A stretch of 64,000 bases of DNA. Source: Gemmatimonadota bacterium (GTDB lineage: Bacteria > Gemmatimonadota > Gemmatimonadetes > Gemmatimonadales > Gemmatimonadaceae). Position 1 is the stretch's first letter, and the number at the start of each line of letters is the position of its first letter. The position numbers and the translations under genes are program-made. The notes beneath the pieces were generated by a model. It was not told where the DNA came from, did no database searches, and saw nothing but the letters and a program-made list of their open reading frames with translations. This document shows positions 52,343 through 61,750 of the stretch, one piece after another. The stretch is from assembly GCA_021413975.1 (NCBI GenBank), contig JAIOPJ010000036.1, positions 1 to 64,000 of the forward strand, given 5' to 3'.

Positions 52343-52938
52343 GTTCCGCGCGCGCCTTCTCGTGGCGCGCGGAACTGTCCCGCAAGGGGATCCATCTCGC
52401 CTCGTCGGCCTTCCCCCTCGCGTGGGGACTCGGCTGGGTCGCTCCGGTGGTGGTGAAGGGCGCGCTCGCGGCGGCACTCGGCATCGCAGTGGCCCTCGAG
52501 GTCTCGCGTCGCGCCCTGCCCGCCGTGGAGCGATGGTTCACGTCCTGGTTCGGCGGGATGCTGCGCGCCCACGAGTCACGAGCACTCACCGGCGCGACCT
52601 GGATCCTCGGCGCGATGCTGCTCTGTGCACTGCTGCTCCCGCCCCGTGCCGCGCTGTGTGGGCTCTGGGCTGGCGTGGTCGGCGACGCGGCGGCGGCCCT
52701 GATCGGTCGTGCCCTGGCGAGTCGTGCGGCGGTTGAAGGCAAGACCTGGGTGGGGTCCGCCGCCTGTGCCGCGGCCAGCGCGATCGGTCCGTGGTGGTTG
52801 GCCGCGGCATCGCCGCTCGCGGCGCTCGGCGTCGGGCTCGCCGCCGCGCTCGCCGAACGGCCACAGCTCGCGATCGACGACAACGCGCGCGTCGCCATCG
52901 CCGCTGGCCTCGCGGCGTGTGGGCTCGGCGTCGCGTAA
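52339..52938 (+). CDS. Polyprenol/phytol-kinase-like CTP-dependent membrane enzyme
   Basis: 199 aa from GTG 52339. Begins with ELSRKGIHLASSAFPLAW, a family hallmark (RK..H), and contains about five or six membrane helices. The nucleotide motif LWAGVVGDAAAALIGR resembles GD..A...G of the dolichol/phytol kinase and CDP-diglyceride synthetase superfamily. Probably phosphorylates a lipid alcohol. Coupled to the GWxTD gene by GTGA. Confidence 0.8.
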   Translation: MSSARAFSWRAELSRKGIHLASSAFPLAWGLGWVAPVVVKGALAAALGIAVALEVSRRALPAVERWFTSWFGGMLRAHESRALTGATWILGAMLLCALLLPPRAALCGLWAGVVGDAAAALIGRALASRAAVEGKTWVGSAACAAASAIGPWWLAAASPLAALGVGLAAALAERPQLAIDDNARVAIAAGLAACGLGVA

Positions 52939-52941
52939 CTT
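52936..52941 (+). promoter_or_regulatory. -10-like TAACTT before polA, leaderless geometry
   Basis: TAACTT, 6 nt before the polA ATG, overlaps the TAA stop of the preceding gene. A start 7 nt downstream would fall on the A of the ATG. Confidence 0.35.
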
Positions 52942-52947
52942 TCCGCC

Positions 52948-55923
52948 ATGTCGATCCCCGGCCGCCCGCGTCTGTATCTCATCGATGGCTACGCACTGAT
53001 CTTCCGCGCCTTCCACGCCCTCGGCGGGAGCGCACCGCTGCGCAACGCCCGCGGCGAGAACACCGGCATGGCCAAGGGCGTCAGCGACTTCCTCAAGCGG
53101 TTGATCGAGAAGCACAAGCCCGACCATCTCGTGTGGGTGAACGACGCCGGCTCGTCGGGGCGCGAGGAGTTGCTGGCGACGTACAAGGCGAACCGCGTCG
53201 CGTTGCCTCCCGAGGAGCAGGAGGATTTCGACACCGGCCTCGAGCGCGTGCGGCAGCTGCTCGCGGCGTATCGCATCCCGACCCTCGCCCTCGACGGCTT
53301 CGAGGCCGACGATGTGATCGCGACGCTCGCCAAGCAGGGGGCGGCACAGGGACTCGAGGTCTGCGTCGTCTCGGGCGACAAGGACCTGCTGCAGCTCGTC
53401 GCTCCCAAGGTCTGGGTGCTCAATCCTTGGCACGGCCCGCCCGGCCGCACCACCGAGAAGTGGTACGGGATGGAGAATGCGCACGAACGCCTGGGCGTCC
53501 CGCCGGAGCGCGTGATCGACTACCTCGCACTCGTCGGCGACACCGCCGACAACGTCCCCGGCGTGCGCGGGATCGGTGACAAGGGCGCCCTCGCCCTGAT
53601 CGAGAAGTGGGGCACGGTGGAGGAGATGATCGCGCACGTCGACGAGATCGAGCCCACGCGCACGCGCAACGCCCTCGCGCAGCAGGTCGACGCTGCGCGG
53701 CTGAGCAAGCGGTTGGTGACGCTCCATGACGATCTCCCCGTCGCGCTCGACGTCGATGCCCTCACGCTCGGCGCACCGGACTGGGACGCACTGCGCGACC
53801 TCTTCGTGGAGCTCGAGTTCAACGCCGCCGCGCGCACGGCCGCGGTGCAGGCCGACGGCGGCAAGCCGGCGACGGTGCGTGCCGCAGAGGCCGATGCCGG
53901 GAGCGCCGCCGGCGGGGACGAGGAGCACATGGTCAGTGCGCGCCAGGCGCGCAGCACCGTCCCCGGCACGCCCGACGCCGTCGCGACCGCCTATCGCATC
54001 GCCGACACCCCGGCGCTCGTCGCCGAACTGATCGCCGAAGCGCGCGCGGCGGGCATGATCGCGGTCGACACCGAGACCGTCCTCGACGCCGACGCCCCGC
54101 CGATCATCACGCCGCTGCGCGCGAACCTCGTCGCGATCTCCATCGGCACCGCACCGGGCAAGGCGTGGTACCTGCCGTTCGCGCATCGCATGCCGCGCGA
54201 GGCGCAGGGAGGACTGGCCCTCGGCGACGCCCCCGTGAAGGCGAAGAAGGCGCCGAGCGCCGACAGCTCGATCGCCGCGCGCCTGCTCGCCGAGGGGGCG
54301 CATGCGGTCGTGAACCTCCCGCCGCTCCTCTCCGAGGCGATGTCCCCGTTGCGGGCGTTGCTCGAGGATCCGGGCGTGCGCAAGACGGCGCACAACGCCA
54401 AGTACGACCTGCTGGTGCTGCGCCGCGCGGGCGTGCTGGTCCAGGGGCTCGACTTCGACTCGATGCTCGCGAGCTACGTGCTCGACCCGAGCCGCCGCTC
54501 GCATGCGCTCGATGCGCTCTCCGTCGAGTTCCTCGGCGTCGCGATGACCGGCTACGACGAACTCTGCGGCAAGGGGAAGCAACAGATCCCGTACGACGAG
54601 GTCCCGATCGTCGCCGGACGCGACTACTCCTGCGCCGACAGCGACATCACGCTGCGCCTGCGCGCGCTGCTGGAACCTCGGCTCGTCGATCATGAGGTGG
54701 GCGCACTCCTGCGCGAGGTGGAGCTTCCCCTCGTCGACGTGCTCGCCGAGATGGAGTGGACGGGCGTGACCATCGACGTCCCCTGGTTCCATTCGCTCAA
54801 GACGCGCTTCGAGGCCGCGCGCCGGGAGCTCGAGCGACAGATCCACGGCGAGGCGGGCGAGGAGTTCAACGTCGCGTCCAACCAACAGCTGCGCGCGATC
54901 CTCTTCGAGAAGCTCGGGCTGCCGGTCAAGAAGAAGACCGCGACCGGCCCGAGCACCGACGCGAGCGTGTTGCAGGAGCTCGCCGACGAGGGGCACACGC
55001 TCCCGGGCCTGCTCATGGAGTACCGCGAGCTCGCGAAGCTCGAGAACACCTACCTCGACACCCTTCCCTCGCTGGTGAACCCGCGCACCGGGCGCCTGCA
55101 CACGTCGTTCAACCAGACGGTCGCGAGCACCGGCCGCCTCTCGTCGAGCGACCCGAACCTGCAGAACATCCCGATCCGTCGCGAACTCGGGAAGGACATC
55201 CGCCGCGGGTTCATCCCGCGCGCGGGATGGCGCTTCATGGCGGCGGACTACTCGCAGATCGAGCTGCGCCTGCTCGCCCACCTCTCGCACGACCCGGCGT
55301 TCGTCGAGGCGTTCCGCGCCGGGGGCGACATCCACCGCCAGACGGCGAGCGTGATCTTCGACGTGCCGCTGGAACTCGTGACGAGCGAGATGCGCGGCCG
55401 CGCCAAGACGATCAACTTCGCGACCATCTACGGACAGGGCGCTCACGCGCTCTCGCGCCAGCTCAAGGTCGAGCATGCCGAGGCGAAGGCCTTCATCGAG
55501 ACCTACTTCGTGCGCTTCGCCGGCGTGCGGCGGTGGCTCGATGCCTCGGTGGAGCAGGCGCGCACGCGCGGGTACGTCGAGACGATCTTCCATCGCCGGC
55601 GCTACATCCCCGAGATCCTCGACCGCAACTTCAACACCCGGGCCTTCGGCGAGCGCCTGTCGCAGAACTCCCCGATCCAGGGATCGGCCGCCGACCTCAT
55701 CAAGGTCGCGATGATCCGCATACAGCACGGCCTGCGCCGCGCGCCGCTGCAGGCGCAGATGCTGCTCCAGGTGCACGACGAACTCGTCTTCGAGTTCCCG
55801 CCGCACGAGGAGGAGCCCTTGCGTGAGCTGGTGGAGCGCGAGATGACCACCGCGATCGCACTCGACGTGCCCTTGGTGGTCGACATCGGCACGGGCGTGA
55901 ACTGGCTCGAGGCCAAGGCCTAG
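52948..55923 (+). CDS. polA: DNA polymerase I
   Basis: 991 aa with three domains. 5'-3' exonuclease (LYLIDGYALIFRAFHAL; GFEADDVIATLAK; VVSGDKDLLQLV). 3'-5' exonuclease with acidic residues kept: IAVDTETV, HNAKYDLLVLRR, YSCADSDI, so proofreading is probably active. Polymerase: STGRLSSSDPNLQNIPIR, MAADYSQIELRLLAHLS (motif A), KTINFATIYGQG (O-helix), LLQVHDELVFE (motif C). It performs Okazaki-fragment maturation and repair synthesis. Confidence 0.98.
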   Translation: MSIPGRPRLYLIDGYALIFRAFHALGGSAPLRNARGENTGMAKGVSDFLKRLIEKHKPDHLVWVNDAGSSGREELLATYKANRVALPPEEQEDFDTGLERVRQLLAAYRIPTLALDGFEADDVIATLAKQGAAQGLEVCVVSGDKDLLQLVAPKVWVLNPWHGPPGRTTEKWYGMENAHERLGVPPERVIDYLALVGDTADNVPGVRGIGDKGALALIEKWGTVEEMIAHVDEIEPTRTRNALAQQVDAARLSKRLVTLHDDLPVALDVDALTLGAPDWDALRDLFVELEFNAAARTAAVQADGGKPATVRAAEADAGSAAGGDEEHMVSARQARSTVPGTPDAVATAYRIADTPALVAELIAEARAAGMIAVDTETVLDADAPPIITPLRANLVAISIGTAPGKAWYLPFAHRMPREAQGGLALGDAPVKAKKAPSADSSIAARLLAEGAHAVVNLPPLLSEAMSPLRALLEDPGVRKTAHNAKYDLLVLRRAGVLVQGLDFDSMLASYVLDPSRRSHALDALSVEFLGVAMTGYDELCGKGKQQIPYDEVPIVAGRDYSCADSDITLRLRALLEPRLVDHEVGALLREVELPLVDVLAEMEWTGVTIDVPWFHSLKTRFEAARRELERQIHGEAGEEFNVASNQQLRAILFEKLGLPVKKKTATGPSTDASVLQELADEGHTLPGLLMEYRELAKLENTYLDTLPSLVNPRTGRLHTSFNQTVASTGRLSSSDPNLQNIPIRRELGKDIRRGFIPRAGWRFMAADYSQIELRLLAHLSHDPAFVEAFRAGGDIHRQTASVIFDVPLELVTSEMRGRAKTINFATIYGQGAHALSRQLKVEHAEAKAFIETYFVRFAGVRRWLDASVEQARTRGYVETIFHRRRYIPEILDRNFNTRAFGERLSQNSPIQGSAADLIKVAMIRIQHGLRRAPLQAQMLLQVHDELVFEFPPHEEEPLRELVEREMTTAIALDVPLVVDIGTGVNWLEAKA

Positions 55924-56028
55924 ACCGGCCGGCCGGGGACGAACCGTTGCAGTATGCGAGGCCAATCGTCTCCTGCCGTAGTGAAAGCGAGCCAGTCACG
56001 ACCCGAGTTGCGCCGTAACCGCTTTGAT

Positions 56029-56073
56029 GGCAAGATGTTCACGCCGGGGGGCGCCTCCGGTCCCCGTCTTGCC
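56029..56073 (+). terminator. Hairpin after polA / upstream of the pilin
   Basis: GGCAAGA (56029) pairs with TCTTGCC (56067) around a GC-rich inner hairpin, followed by ATATTGTT. Probable polA terminator; it may instead be part of the pilin leader. Confidence 0.55.
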
Positions 56074-56092
56074 ATATTGTTAGACGAGCAGA

Positions 56093-56181
56093 ACGTCAGG
56101 TTCTGGACCGTGTCACATTTCTTGTGATGTGCCTCACGCTCCCCGTTGGTCGCACTCTTCCCCGAGGAACGTCAGAACCAG
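56093..56181 (+). promoter_or_regulatory. Regulatory region of the pilin gene
   Basis: Two copies of GAACGTCAG (about 56093 and 56168) and an inverted repeat TCACA-TTTCT-TGTGA (56115-56129) lie upstream of the ATG. Binding proteins unknown. Confidence 0.35.
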
Positions 56182-56565
56182 ATGGCCTCTCGTCGCGGCT
56201 TCACCCTCATCGAGCTGCTCATCGTCGTCGTGATCATCGGCATCCTTGCCACGATCGCGGTGCCGAAGTTCAAGGCGACCAAAGGGCGGGCCTACGCCGC
56301 GAGCCTCCGGGGTGATTTGCACAACCTCGCGACTGCCGAGGAGGCGTACTTCTTCCAGTCGGCCAGCTACACCGCCGACACCTCGCGTCTCGCCTTCCGG
56401 ACGACGAACGGCGTGCTCGTGACGATCGTCGAAGCGACGACCGGCGGGTGGGCCGCGATCGCGACGCACCCCCTGTCGTATCCGCTGACGTGCGCGCTCT
56501 TCAACGGGAACATCGCCACTCCGCCGTCACCGGCGACCGCAGAGGGAGTCATCACCTGTCAGTGA
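56182..56565 (+). CDS. Type IV pilin-like protein
   Basis: 127 aa from ATG 56182. Classic prepilin: short leader MASRRG, cleavage before F, then FTLIELLIVVVIIGILATIAVPKF with Glu at +5. The globular part has a Cys pair near the C-terminus (LTCALFNGN...VITCQ) that may form the D-loop disulfide. Minor or major pilin/pseudopilin; no other pilus genes are in the window. Overlaps the next gene by GTGA. Confidence 0.9.
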   Translation: MASRRGFTLIELLIVVVIIGILATIAVPKFKATKGRAYAASLRGDLHNLATAEEAYFFQSASYTADTSRLAFRTTNGVLVTIVEATTGGWAAIATHPLSYPLTCALFNGNIATPPSPATAEGVITCQ

Positions 56566-56894
56566 GTGGGTCGGGTGGTGTGCCGTTCCCGCCGATCCCT
56601 CCGCCGAAGGACCTCGCGGCACTGCAGCTCGAATGGTCCGAGTTCCCCGATCGTCGCGACGGGATGATCCACGCCATGAGTGGTGGGCTCTGGCTCCATC
56701 GACATCTCTGGTTCGGCAGACGGCTCGCGCACCTCGTGTCGTGCGATCGCGACCGGTTGCTCGCGTGGGGACGCCGCGTGGGGATCCCCGACGAGCGGCT
56801 GCAGCATCATCCGTTGAAGGATCCTCGCGACGGCATCCGCCGTGAGGCCTGGCACTGGGACCTCGGCGGTCCGTATCTCCCACCACCCCGATGA
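56562..56894 (+). CDS. DUF4031-like small protein
   Basis: 110 aa from GTG 56562. The pattern GGLWLHRHLWFGRRLAHLVSCDRDRLLAWGRRVGIPDERLQHH resembles DUF4031 proteins (GrrwcHLvsD..deLhaFA.rlGi). Function unknown. It overlaps the pilin and the following lipoprotein gene by 4 nt each, so it is likely co-translated. Confidence 0.55.
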   Translation: MSGSGGVPFPPIPPPKDLAALQLEWSEFPDRRDGMIHAMSGGLWLHRHLWFGRRLAHLVSCDRDRLLAWGRRVGIPDERLQHHPLKDPRDGIRREAWHWDLGGPYLPPPR

Positions 56895-57625
56895 GCGTCC
56901 GTCTTCGGTGCGCTCTGCTGCTCGCGTTCCTGACGGCCTGCGGGGATCGCGCCGCCGACGTGAAGCCACGCCTGGAGGCCCCGCCTTCCGTGGCGTCGCC
57001 GGCAAGTGACGGCGCGACGCCGGCGGCGGCCCCGAGTGCCGTGCCGATGCCGGTCGCGTTCCTAACCGCCTGTCTGGCCGGGGATCCCGTTGCGGGGACC
57101 CCGTGGTCGATCGCTCGGGTCGACAGCGCGCTCACCGCGTTCACGCTCGAGTCGATCGAGGCCCTGCCGACGAGGGATTCCGCCCGGCTCGCCGCTCGCG
57201 TCGCGCGCACCGTCGACGTGCTGCCGAGTGACACCACACTCGCGGACTTCCGAGGTCTTCCCGTTTCCGTGCGTGCCGCCTGGCGTTTCGCCGCGGCCCC
57301 CGGCGACACGATCGTCGCGGCGCTCGTCGCCCGCCGACTGCCCATGGAATCGAATCCGCTCGAGGAGCTCTTCTTCCTCGTGGCCGTACCGGGACAGCGG
57401 CAGGGCGTGCGCGAGCCCCTCATCGAGGCTTGGGTCACGCGGGAGGTCGCGCCCGAGGAGACGGTGACCGTGCGCGAACTCCTTGCCGCCTTCGCCTCCG
57501 GAGACGTGGTCACGCTGGTCCTCGGCCACGAGACCGCGGATGGCGTGCGAACGGAACTGCTCTCGCGTCGCGCCGGCATCTGGCGTGTCGAGTGGACCGG
57601 GCCGCTGCCGACCTGCGCGCCGTGA
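56891..57625 (+). CDS. Predicted lipoprotein of unknown function
   Basis: 244 aa. Signal peptide with lipobox LTAC (LRCALLLAFLTACGD), then an Ala/Pro-rich linker and a compact alpha/beta region (WSIARVDSALTAFTLESIEALPTRDSARLAARV; LEELFFLVAVPGQRQGVREPLIEAWVTREV). Reminiscent in layout of the lipoprotein at 46064-46942 (PWSIA followed by a beta-rich domain), but I would not assert homology. Last gene of the pilin group. Confidence 0.75.
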   Translation: MSVRLRCALLLAFLTACGDRAADVKPRLEAPPSVASPASDGATPAAAPSAVPMPVAFLTACLAGDPVAGTPWSIARVDSALTAFTLESIEALPTRDSARLAARVARTVDVLPSDTTLADFRGLPVSVRAAWRFAAAPGDTIVAALVARRLPMESNPLEELFFLVAVPGQRQGVREPLIEAWVTREVAPEETVTVRELLAAFASGDVVTLVLGHETADGVRTELLSRRAGIWRVEWTGPLPTCAP

Positions 57626-57649
57626 ACGCGGCGGGCGCTCCTCAACGCC

Positions 57650-58558
57650 TCAGGAGCGCCCGAGTCCCGCCGGGGCCGTGGCCCGGCCGCGCAGCAGCGC
57701 GAGCAGGGCGAGCGTCAGGACGTAGGGCAGCGCGATGAACAGCTGATAGGGCAGCGACCACCCAAGCGACTGGAAGAGATACTGCAGGGCGAAGGCGGCG
57801 CCGAACACGAGCGCGGCGAGTGCGGTGCCGAACGCCGACCAGCGCCCCATCACGACGATCGCGATCGCGATGAATCCCCGACCGGCGCTCATCCCTTCGC
57901 TGAATGTCCCGACCTGTGCGAGCACGAGCGTCGCGCCACAGAGCCCGCCCATCGCACCGGCCACGAGCAACGCGCCCCAGCGGATCCGGCGCGGCGCCGC
58001 CCCGGCCGCCTCGGCCGCTTCCTCGTTCTCGCCCGTCGCCCGCAGCGCGAGCCCGGCATGCGTGCTCCGTAGCCACCAGGCGAGGCACGGCACGAGCGCG
58101 TAGAGCGCATACGTCGGCACGGTCTGACGGAAGAGCGCCGGGCCGATCAGCGGGATCGCCGAGAGTCCGGGGATCGCGAGCGGTGCGATCGTCGAGATCG
58201 AGAGTCCGGCGCCACCGGTGCCATACAGCCCGCGGTAGATGGCACCCGTGAGCCCGAGCCCGAGCATGCTCACCGCGGTCCCGGCGATGATCTGGTCGGT
58301 GCGCAGGTCGACCACGAAGAACGCGAAGACGGCGGTGAGTGCGATCCCCGCGGCCATTCCTCCGGCGAATCCGGCCACGGGACCGCCCACACCCGACGCC
58401 ACCAGTGCGCCCAGGCAACCGGCGATGATCGCGCCCTCGAGGCCGAGGTTGATCACGCCCGCACGTTCGGCCACCAGCTCGCCGAGCGCCGCGAACGCGA
58501 GCGGGGTGGCGGTGCGCACGGCGGCTTCGAGGAACGGGACGAGGATCACCTCGATCAT
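57650..58558 (-). CDS. Nucleoside ABC transporter permease 2 (BmpD/YufQ-like)
   Basis: 302 aa from ATG 58558 (ATGA overlap with the other permease). Family start ATPLAFAALGELVAERAGVINLGLEGAIIAG, with at least eight hydrophobic segments, and LALRATGENEEAAEAAGAAPRRIRWGALLVAGAMGGL, the EAA-like coupling loop of this class. It forms the channel with permease 1. Confidence 0.92.
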   Translation of the reverse strand: MIEVILVPFLEAAVRTATPLAFAALGELVAERAGVINLGLEGAIIAGCLGALVASGVGGPVAGFAGGMAAGIALTAVFAFFVVDLRTDQIIAGTAVSMLGLGLTGAIYRGLYGTGGAGLSISTIAPLAIPGLSAIPLIGPALFRQTVPTYALYALVPCLAWWLRSTHAGLALRATGENEEAAEAAGAAPRRIRWGALLVAGAMGGLCGATLVLAQVGTFSEGMSAGRGFIAIAIVVMGRWSAFGTALAALVFGAAFALQYLFQSLGWSLPYQLFIALPYVLTLALLALLRGRATAPAGLGRS

Positions 58559-59514
58559 GCGGCCTCCGGCCGTGCGACGATTCGTCGCGCACGCACCCGG
58601 TCGCGCACATGCGCCCCCGCGAGCACACCGAGGATGGTGAGCGCGACGAAGACCTGTGCGATCACGGCGGGGACGCCGGCGTCGCGCTGCATCGCGGCGG
58701 CGCCGGCCTCGAGGGCGCCGAAGAAGACCGCACTCACCACCACCCAGCGCGGGTCGAGTCGCGCGAGCAGCGCGACGGCGATCGCGGTGTATCCGTAGCC
58801 CGGCGAGATCCCCTCGTAGAGCGCCCAGGTCACGCCGCCCACCTCGGATGCACCGGCGAGGCCTGCGCAGGCACCGCTCACCAGGAAGACCGCGAACGTC
58901 GTGCGTGCGACGTCCACCCCACCCGCACTCGCCGCGGCGCGCGCCCCGGCGCCGACCACGCGCACGCGGAAACCGCTCGCCGTGCGGGCGAGCCAGAACC
59001 GGCTCACCGTCGCCAGCAGCAGCCCGAGCGCGAAGCCGAGGTGCAATCGCTGACCCTGCAGGAGGAACGGCCAGCGCGCGCTCGCGGCGATGGTCGAGGA
59101 CTGTGGATAGATGCCGGTGGGTTCCTGCAGCGGACCGCGCACGACCCAGCTGAGCAACGCGAGCGCGATGAAGTTCAGCATCAGCGAGCTGATCACTTCG
59201 AGCACGCCATATCGGCGCCGCAAGGTGGCCGCGATGCCGGCCCAGGCCGCGCCCGCCATCATGCCTCCGAGCGCCATCGCGGTCACCGTCACGATCCGCG
59301 GCATCGCACCGAGCCATTGGGCGAGCGCTGTCGCCGCGATCGCCCCCGCGATCAACTGCCCCTCGGCGCCGATGTTGAGCACGCCGGCGCGGAATGCCAG
59401 TGCCACCGCGAGGCCCACGAGCACCAGCGGCGTCGCGCGCACGAGCGTCGCCGACCAGAACGCGTACGACGATCCGAAGGCGCCGTCCCAGAGTGCGACC
59501 AGGGCGTCCATCAC
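58555..59514 (-). CDS. Nucleoside ABC transporter permease 1 (BmpC/YufP-like)
   Basis: 319 aa from GTG 59514 or ATG 59511. RATPLVLVGLAVALAFRAGVLNIGAEGQLIAGAIAA is the signature; VISSLMLNFIALALLSWVV and GFRVRVVGAGARAAASAGGVDVARTTF follow. About ten membrane segments. Pairs with permease 2 and the ATPase. All junctions in this operon overlap. Confidence 0.93.
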   Translation of the reverse strand: MMDALVALWDGAFGSSYAFWSATLVRATPLVLVGLAVALAFRAGVLNIGAEGQLIAGAIAATALAQWLGAMPRIVTVTAMALGGMMAGAAWAGIAATLRRRYGVLEVISSLMLNFIALALLSWVVRGPLQEPTGIYPQSSTIAASARWPFLLQGQRLHLGFALGLLLATVSRFWLARTASGFRVRVVGAGARAAASAGGVDVARTTFAVFLVSGACAGLAGASEVGGVTWALYEGISPGYGYTAIAVALLARLDPRWVVVSAVFFGALEAGAAAMQRDAGVPAVIAQVFVALTILGVLAGAHVRDRVRARRIVARPEAA

Positions 59515-60974
59515 GGCGCCCCGAGCAACGCGCGCGCGTACGGGGTGAGGTCCTCGGGGTCCGACGCCGGCGTCACCTCGCGCACCGAGCCGTTGAAGCA
59601 GGCCACGACACGCGTTGCCACGGCGAGGACCTCGTCGAGGTCGCTCGAGTACATGACGACCGCCGGTGGCGGCGAGCCGCCCGCGCGCGCGATCTCGTCG
59701 AGCACGCGCGCCGAGGCGCGAAGGTCGAGGCCCCGCGTCGGGTTCTCGGCCACGAGGGCCGATCCGGCCAGGTGGCGCTCGCGGCCCACGACGAACTTCT
59801 GCTGATTGCCGCCCGAGAGCGCGCGCGCCGGTGACTCGGGGCCGTCCGCGCGCACGTCGAGGTCGCGCAGGATCCCGGTGGTCGCGTGACGCATCGCCTC
59901 CCAGGGCAGCCTGCCGTGCGCCGCGCCCGCGCGGGCGAGCGCGAGATTCTCGGTGAGCGTGAGCTCCGGGATCAGTGCGTCGTGCAGCCGGTCCTCGGGG
60001 ATGAAGCCCACACGCGCCGGCCGTGTCGCGCGGCCCCGCGTCGGCTCGAGCCGACCGGCGAGGATCCGCAGCAACTCGTGCTGTCCCGCGCCCTCCACCC
60101 CGATCACCCCGACGACCTCACCGGCCCGCACGTCGAGCGTCACGTCGCGGAGACGCGTCACGCCTCGTGCGTCGACGTAGTCGACGCCATCGAGGTGCAG
60201 CACCGGCTCGGCATCGGTCGGGATCATGGGGCTCGGCCGGCTCGCATGGAGCGCCGGTCCCGCCTCGCCGACGAGCGCGGCGATCACCTGCGTCTCCGTC
60301 ACTCCGCCACGGCTTCCCGCGAGCACGGTGCGTCCGCGTCGCAGGACCGTGATGTCGTCGGCGAACTCCAGCGCGTCACGGAGCTTGTGGGTGATCAGCA
60401 CGATCGTGCCGCCGCCGGCGGCGAAACGACGGGACCATCGCAGCAGGTCGGCGCCCTCCGACGGCGAGAGCACGGCGGTCGGCTCATCGAGGATCAGCAG
60501 GCGCGCGTCATGTGCGAGGGCCTTGATGATCTCGAGACGTTGCTGCGCGCCGACGGGCAGGTCGGCGACACGTGACTCCGGCTCGAGCACGAGTCCCGAG
60601 TCCTTCGCGATCGCCGCGATCCGCTTCGTCGTCGCGTCGCGGTCGAAGCGTCCCCGTCCGCCGAGCGCGACGTTCTCGGCGACCGTCATCGCCGGTACGA
60701 GCATGAAGTGCTGATGCACCATGCCCATGCCGAGGGCGATGCCGTCACGGCTCGAGCGCAGGGTGGTGCGCACGCCGTTCACCCAGAGCTCCCCGGCGTC
60801 GGGAGCGAGCAGGCCGAAGGCGATCCGCATCAACGTGGTCTTGCCGGCGCCGTTCTCGCCGAGCAACGCGTGGATCGTGCCGCGGCGGACCGTGCACGAT
60901 GCGCCGTCGAGGGCGACCGTACGCCCGAAGGACCGGCGCACGTCACGGAGGACGAGCGCATCGGACCCGCTCAC
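59511..60974 (-). CDS. Nucleoside ABC transporter ATPase (double cassette)
   Basis: 487 aa from GTG 60974. First cassette is complete: Walker A GENGAGKTT, Q-loop HQHFMLVPAMTV, LPVGAQQRLEIIKAL signature, DEPTAVLSP. The second has a degenerate Walker A (GVEGAGQHE) and LSGGNQQKFVVGRE, as is normal for RbsA/YufO-type fused ATPases. It energises import with the two permeases and the BMP-type binding lipoprotein. It overlaps the nif3 gene by GTGA. Confidence 0.94.
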   Translation of the reverse strand: MSGSDALVLRDVRRSFGRTVALDGASCTVRRGTIHALLGENGAGKTTLMRIAFGLLAPDAGELWVNGVRTTLRSSRDGIALGMGMVHQHFMLVPAMTVAENVALGGRGRFDRDATTKRIAAIAKDSGLVLEPESRVADLPVGAQQRLEIIKALAHDARLLILDEPTAVLSPSEGADLLRWSRRFAAGGGTIVLITHKLRDALEFADDITVLRRGRTVLAGSRGGVTETQVIAALVGEAGPALHASRPSPMIPTDAEPVLHLDGVDYVDARGVTRLRDVTLDVRAGEVVGVIGVEGAGQHELLRILAGRLEPTRGRATRPARVGFIPEDRLHDALIPELTLTENLALARAGAAHGRLPWEAMRHATTGILRDLDVRADGPESPARALSGGNQQKFVVGRERHLAGSALVAENPTRGLDLRASARVLDEIARAGGSPPPAVVMYSSDLDEVLAVATRVVACFNGSVREVTPASDPEDLTPYARALLGAP

Positions 60975-61750
60975 AGTCCGGTGGGCGAGTGGACGAAGTC
61001 CCAGGGCAACGCGAATCGGTCGCTCAGGTGCGCGGCGAGTGCGCGCACGCCGAGCGTCTCGGTCGCGTAGTGACCGGCGTAGATGATCACGAGGCCGCGC
61101 TCCGGAGCGTCCACCGCGCTCCAATGCGGGCCCTCGCCGACGATCAACGTGTCCACGCCGGTCGCGTACGCCTCGCGAAGAGTCTCCACCTGCGCGCCGG
61201 CACCTGAACAGATCGCCCACCGTCGCGTGCGGTGCCCGGTCGGGATCGACGAGGCGACCGCGTGGTGACCCAGGGGAGCCGCCCAGGCACGCACGCGGTC
61301 GATCAACGCGGCGGTGCCGAGGTCCGACTCACCGCGCACGCCGCAGTCGATCTGCTGATACCGTGCATAACCGCCACTCACCGCGAGGCCGAGCTCGCCG
61401 GCGAGCAGCCGCGAGTTGCCGAAGGTCGCGTGCGCATCGAGCGGCAGGTGCGCGGAGTACACGGCGATGTCGGCGGCGAGCAGGGTGCGTACCCGGGCGA
61501 GGTGCGGTCCGACGAGGGGCTGCAGCCCGCCCCAGAAGAGTCCGTGATGCACGAGGAGCAGGTTGGCGCCTGCCGCGGCCGCCGCGTCGATCGTCCGTTG
61601 CGAGCAGTCGACCGCCGCCGCGATCCTCCGGACGGGCCCACGGTGCGCGACCTGGATGCCGTTCAGCGCCGCCGGGTAGTCGGGCGTGCCCGCGATGTCG
61701 AGCAACGCATCGAGATGCGCAGCGATCGTCGCGAGCGAGGGCTCGGTCAC
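60971..61750 (-). CDS. Nif3-like dinuclear metal-binding protein
   Basis: 259 aa. Nif3/YbgI family: YPAALNGIQVAHRGPVRRIAAAVDCS, metal-binding LLLVHHGLFWGG (HH), VYSAHLPLDAHATFGNS, and C-terminal LVIIYAGHYATETLGVRALA with H and E ligands. GTP cyclohydrolase-like fold of unresolved function. Short form, no inserted PII-like domain. Embedded between the substrate-binding lipoprotein and the ATPase by 4-nt overlaps at both ends. Confidence 0.93.
   Translation of the reverse strand: MTEPSLATIAAHLDALLDIAGTPDYPAALNGIQVAHRGPVRRIAAAVDCSQRTIDAAAAAGANLLLVHHGLFWGGLQPLVGPHLARVRTLLAADIAVYSAHLPLDAHATFGNSRLLAGELGLAVSGGYARYQQIDCGVRGESDLGTAALIDRVRAWAAPLGHHAVASSIPTGHRTRRWAICSGAGAQVETLREAYATGVDTLIVGEGPHWSAVDAPERGLVIIYAGHYATETLGVRALAAHLSDRFALPWDFVHSPTGL

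Noticed and set aside
52576-55965. A 1129-aa open frame on the strand opposite polA
   Set aside because: High-GC codon bias keeps the antisense frame open; the translation is low-complexity (Arg/Gly/Val/Ala/His) with no family motif, while polA is complete on the other strand.
56115-56129. CRP-like site upstream of the pilin
   Set aside because: The half-sites are TCACA...TGTGA, inverted relative to the CRP order TGTGA...TCACA, and the spacer is 5 not 6; kept only as an unassigned repeat.
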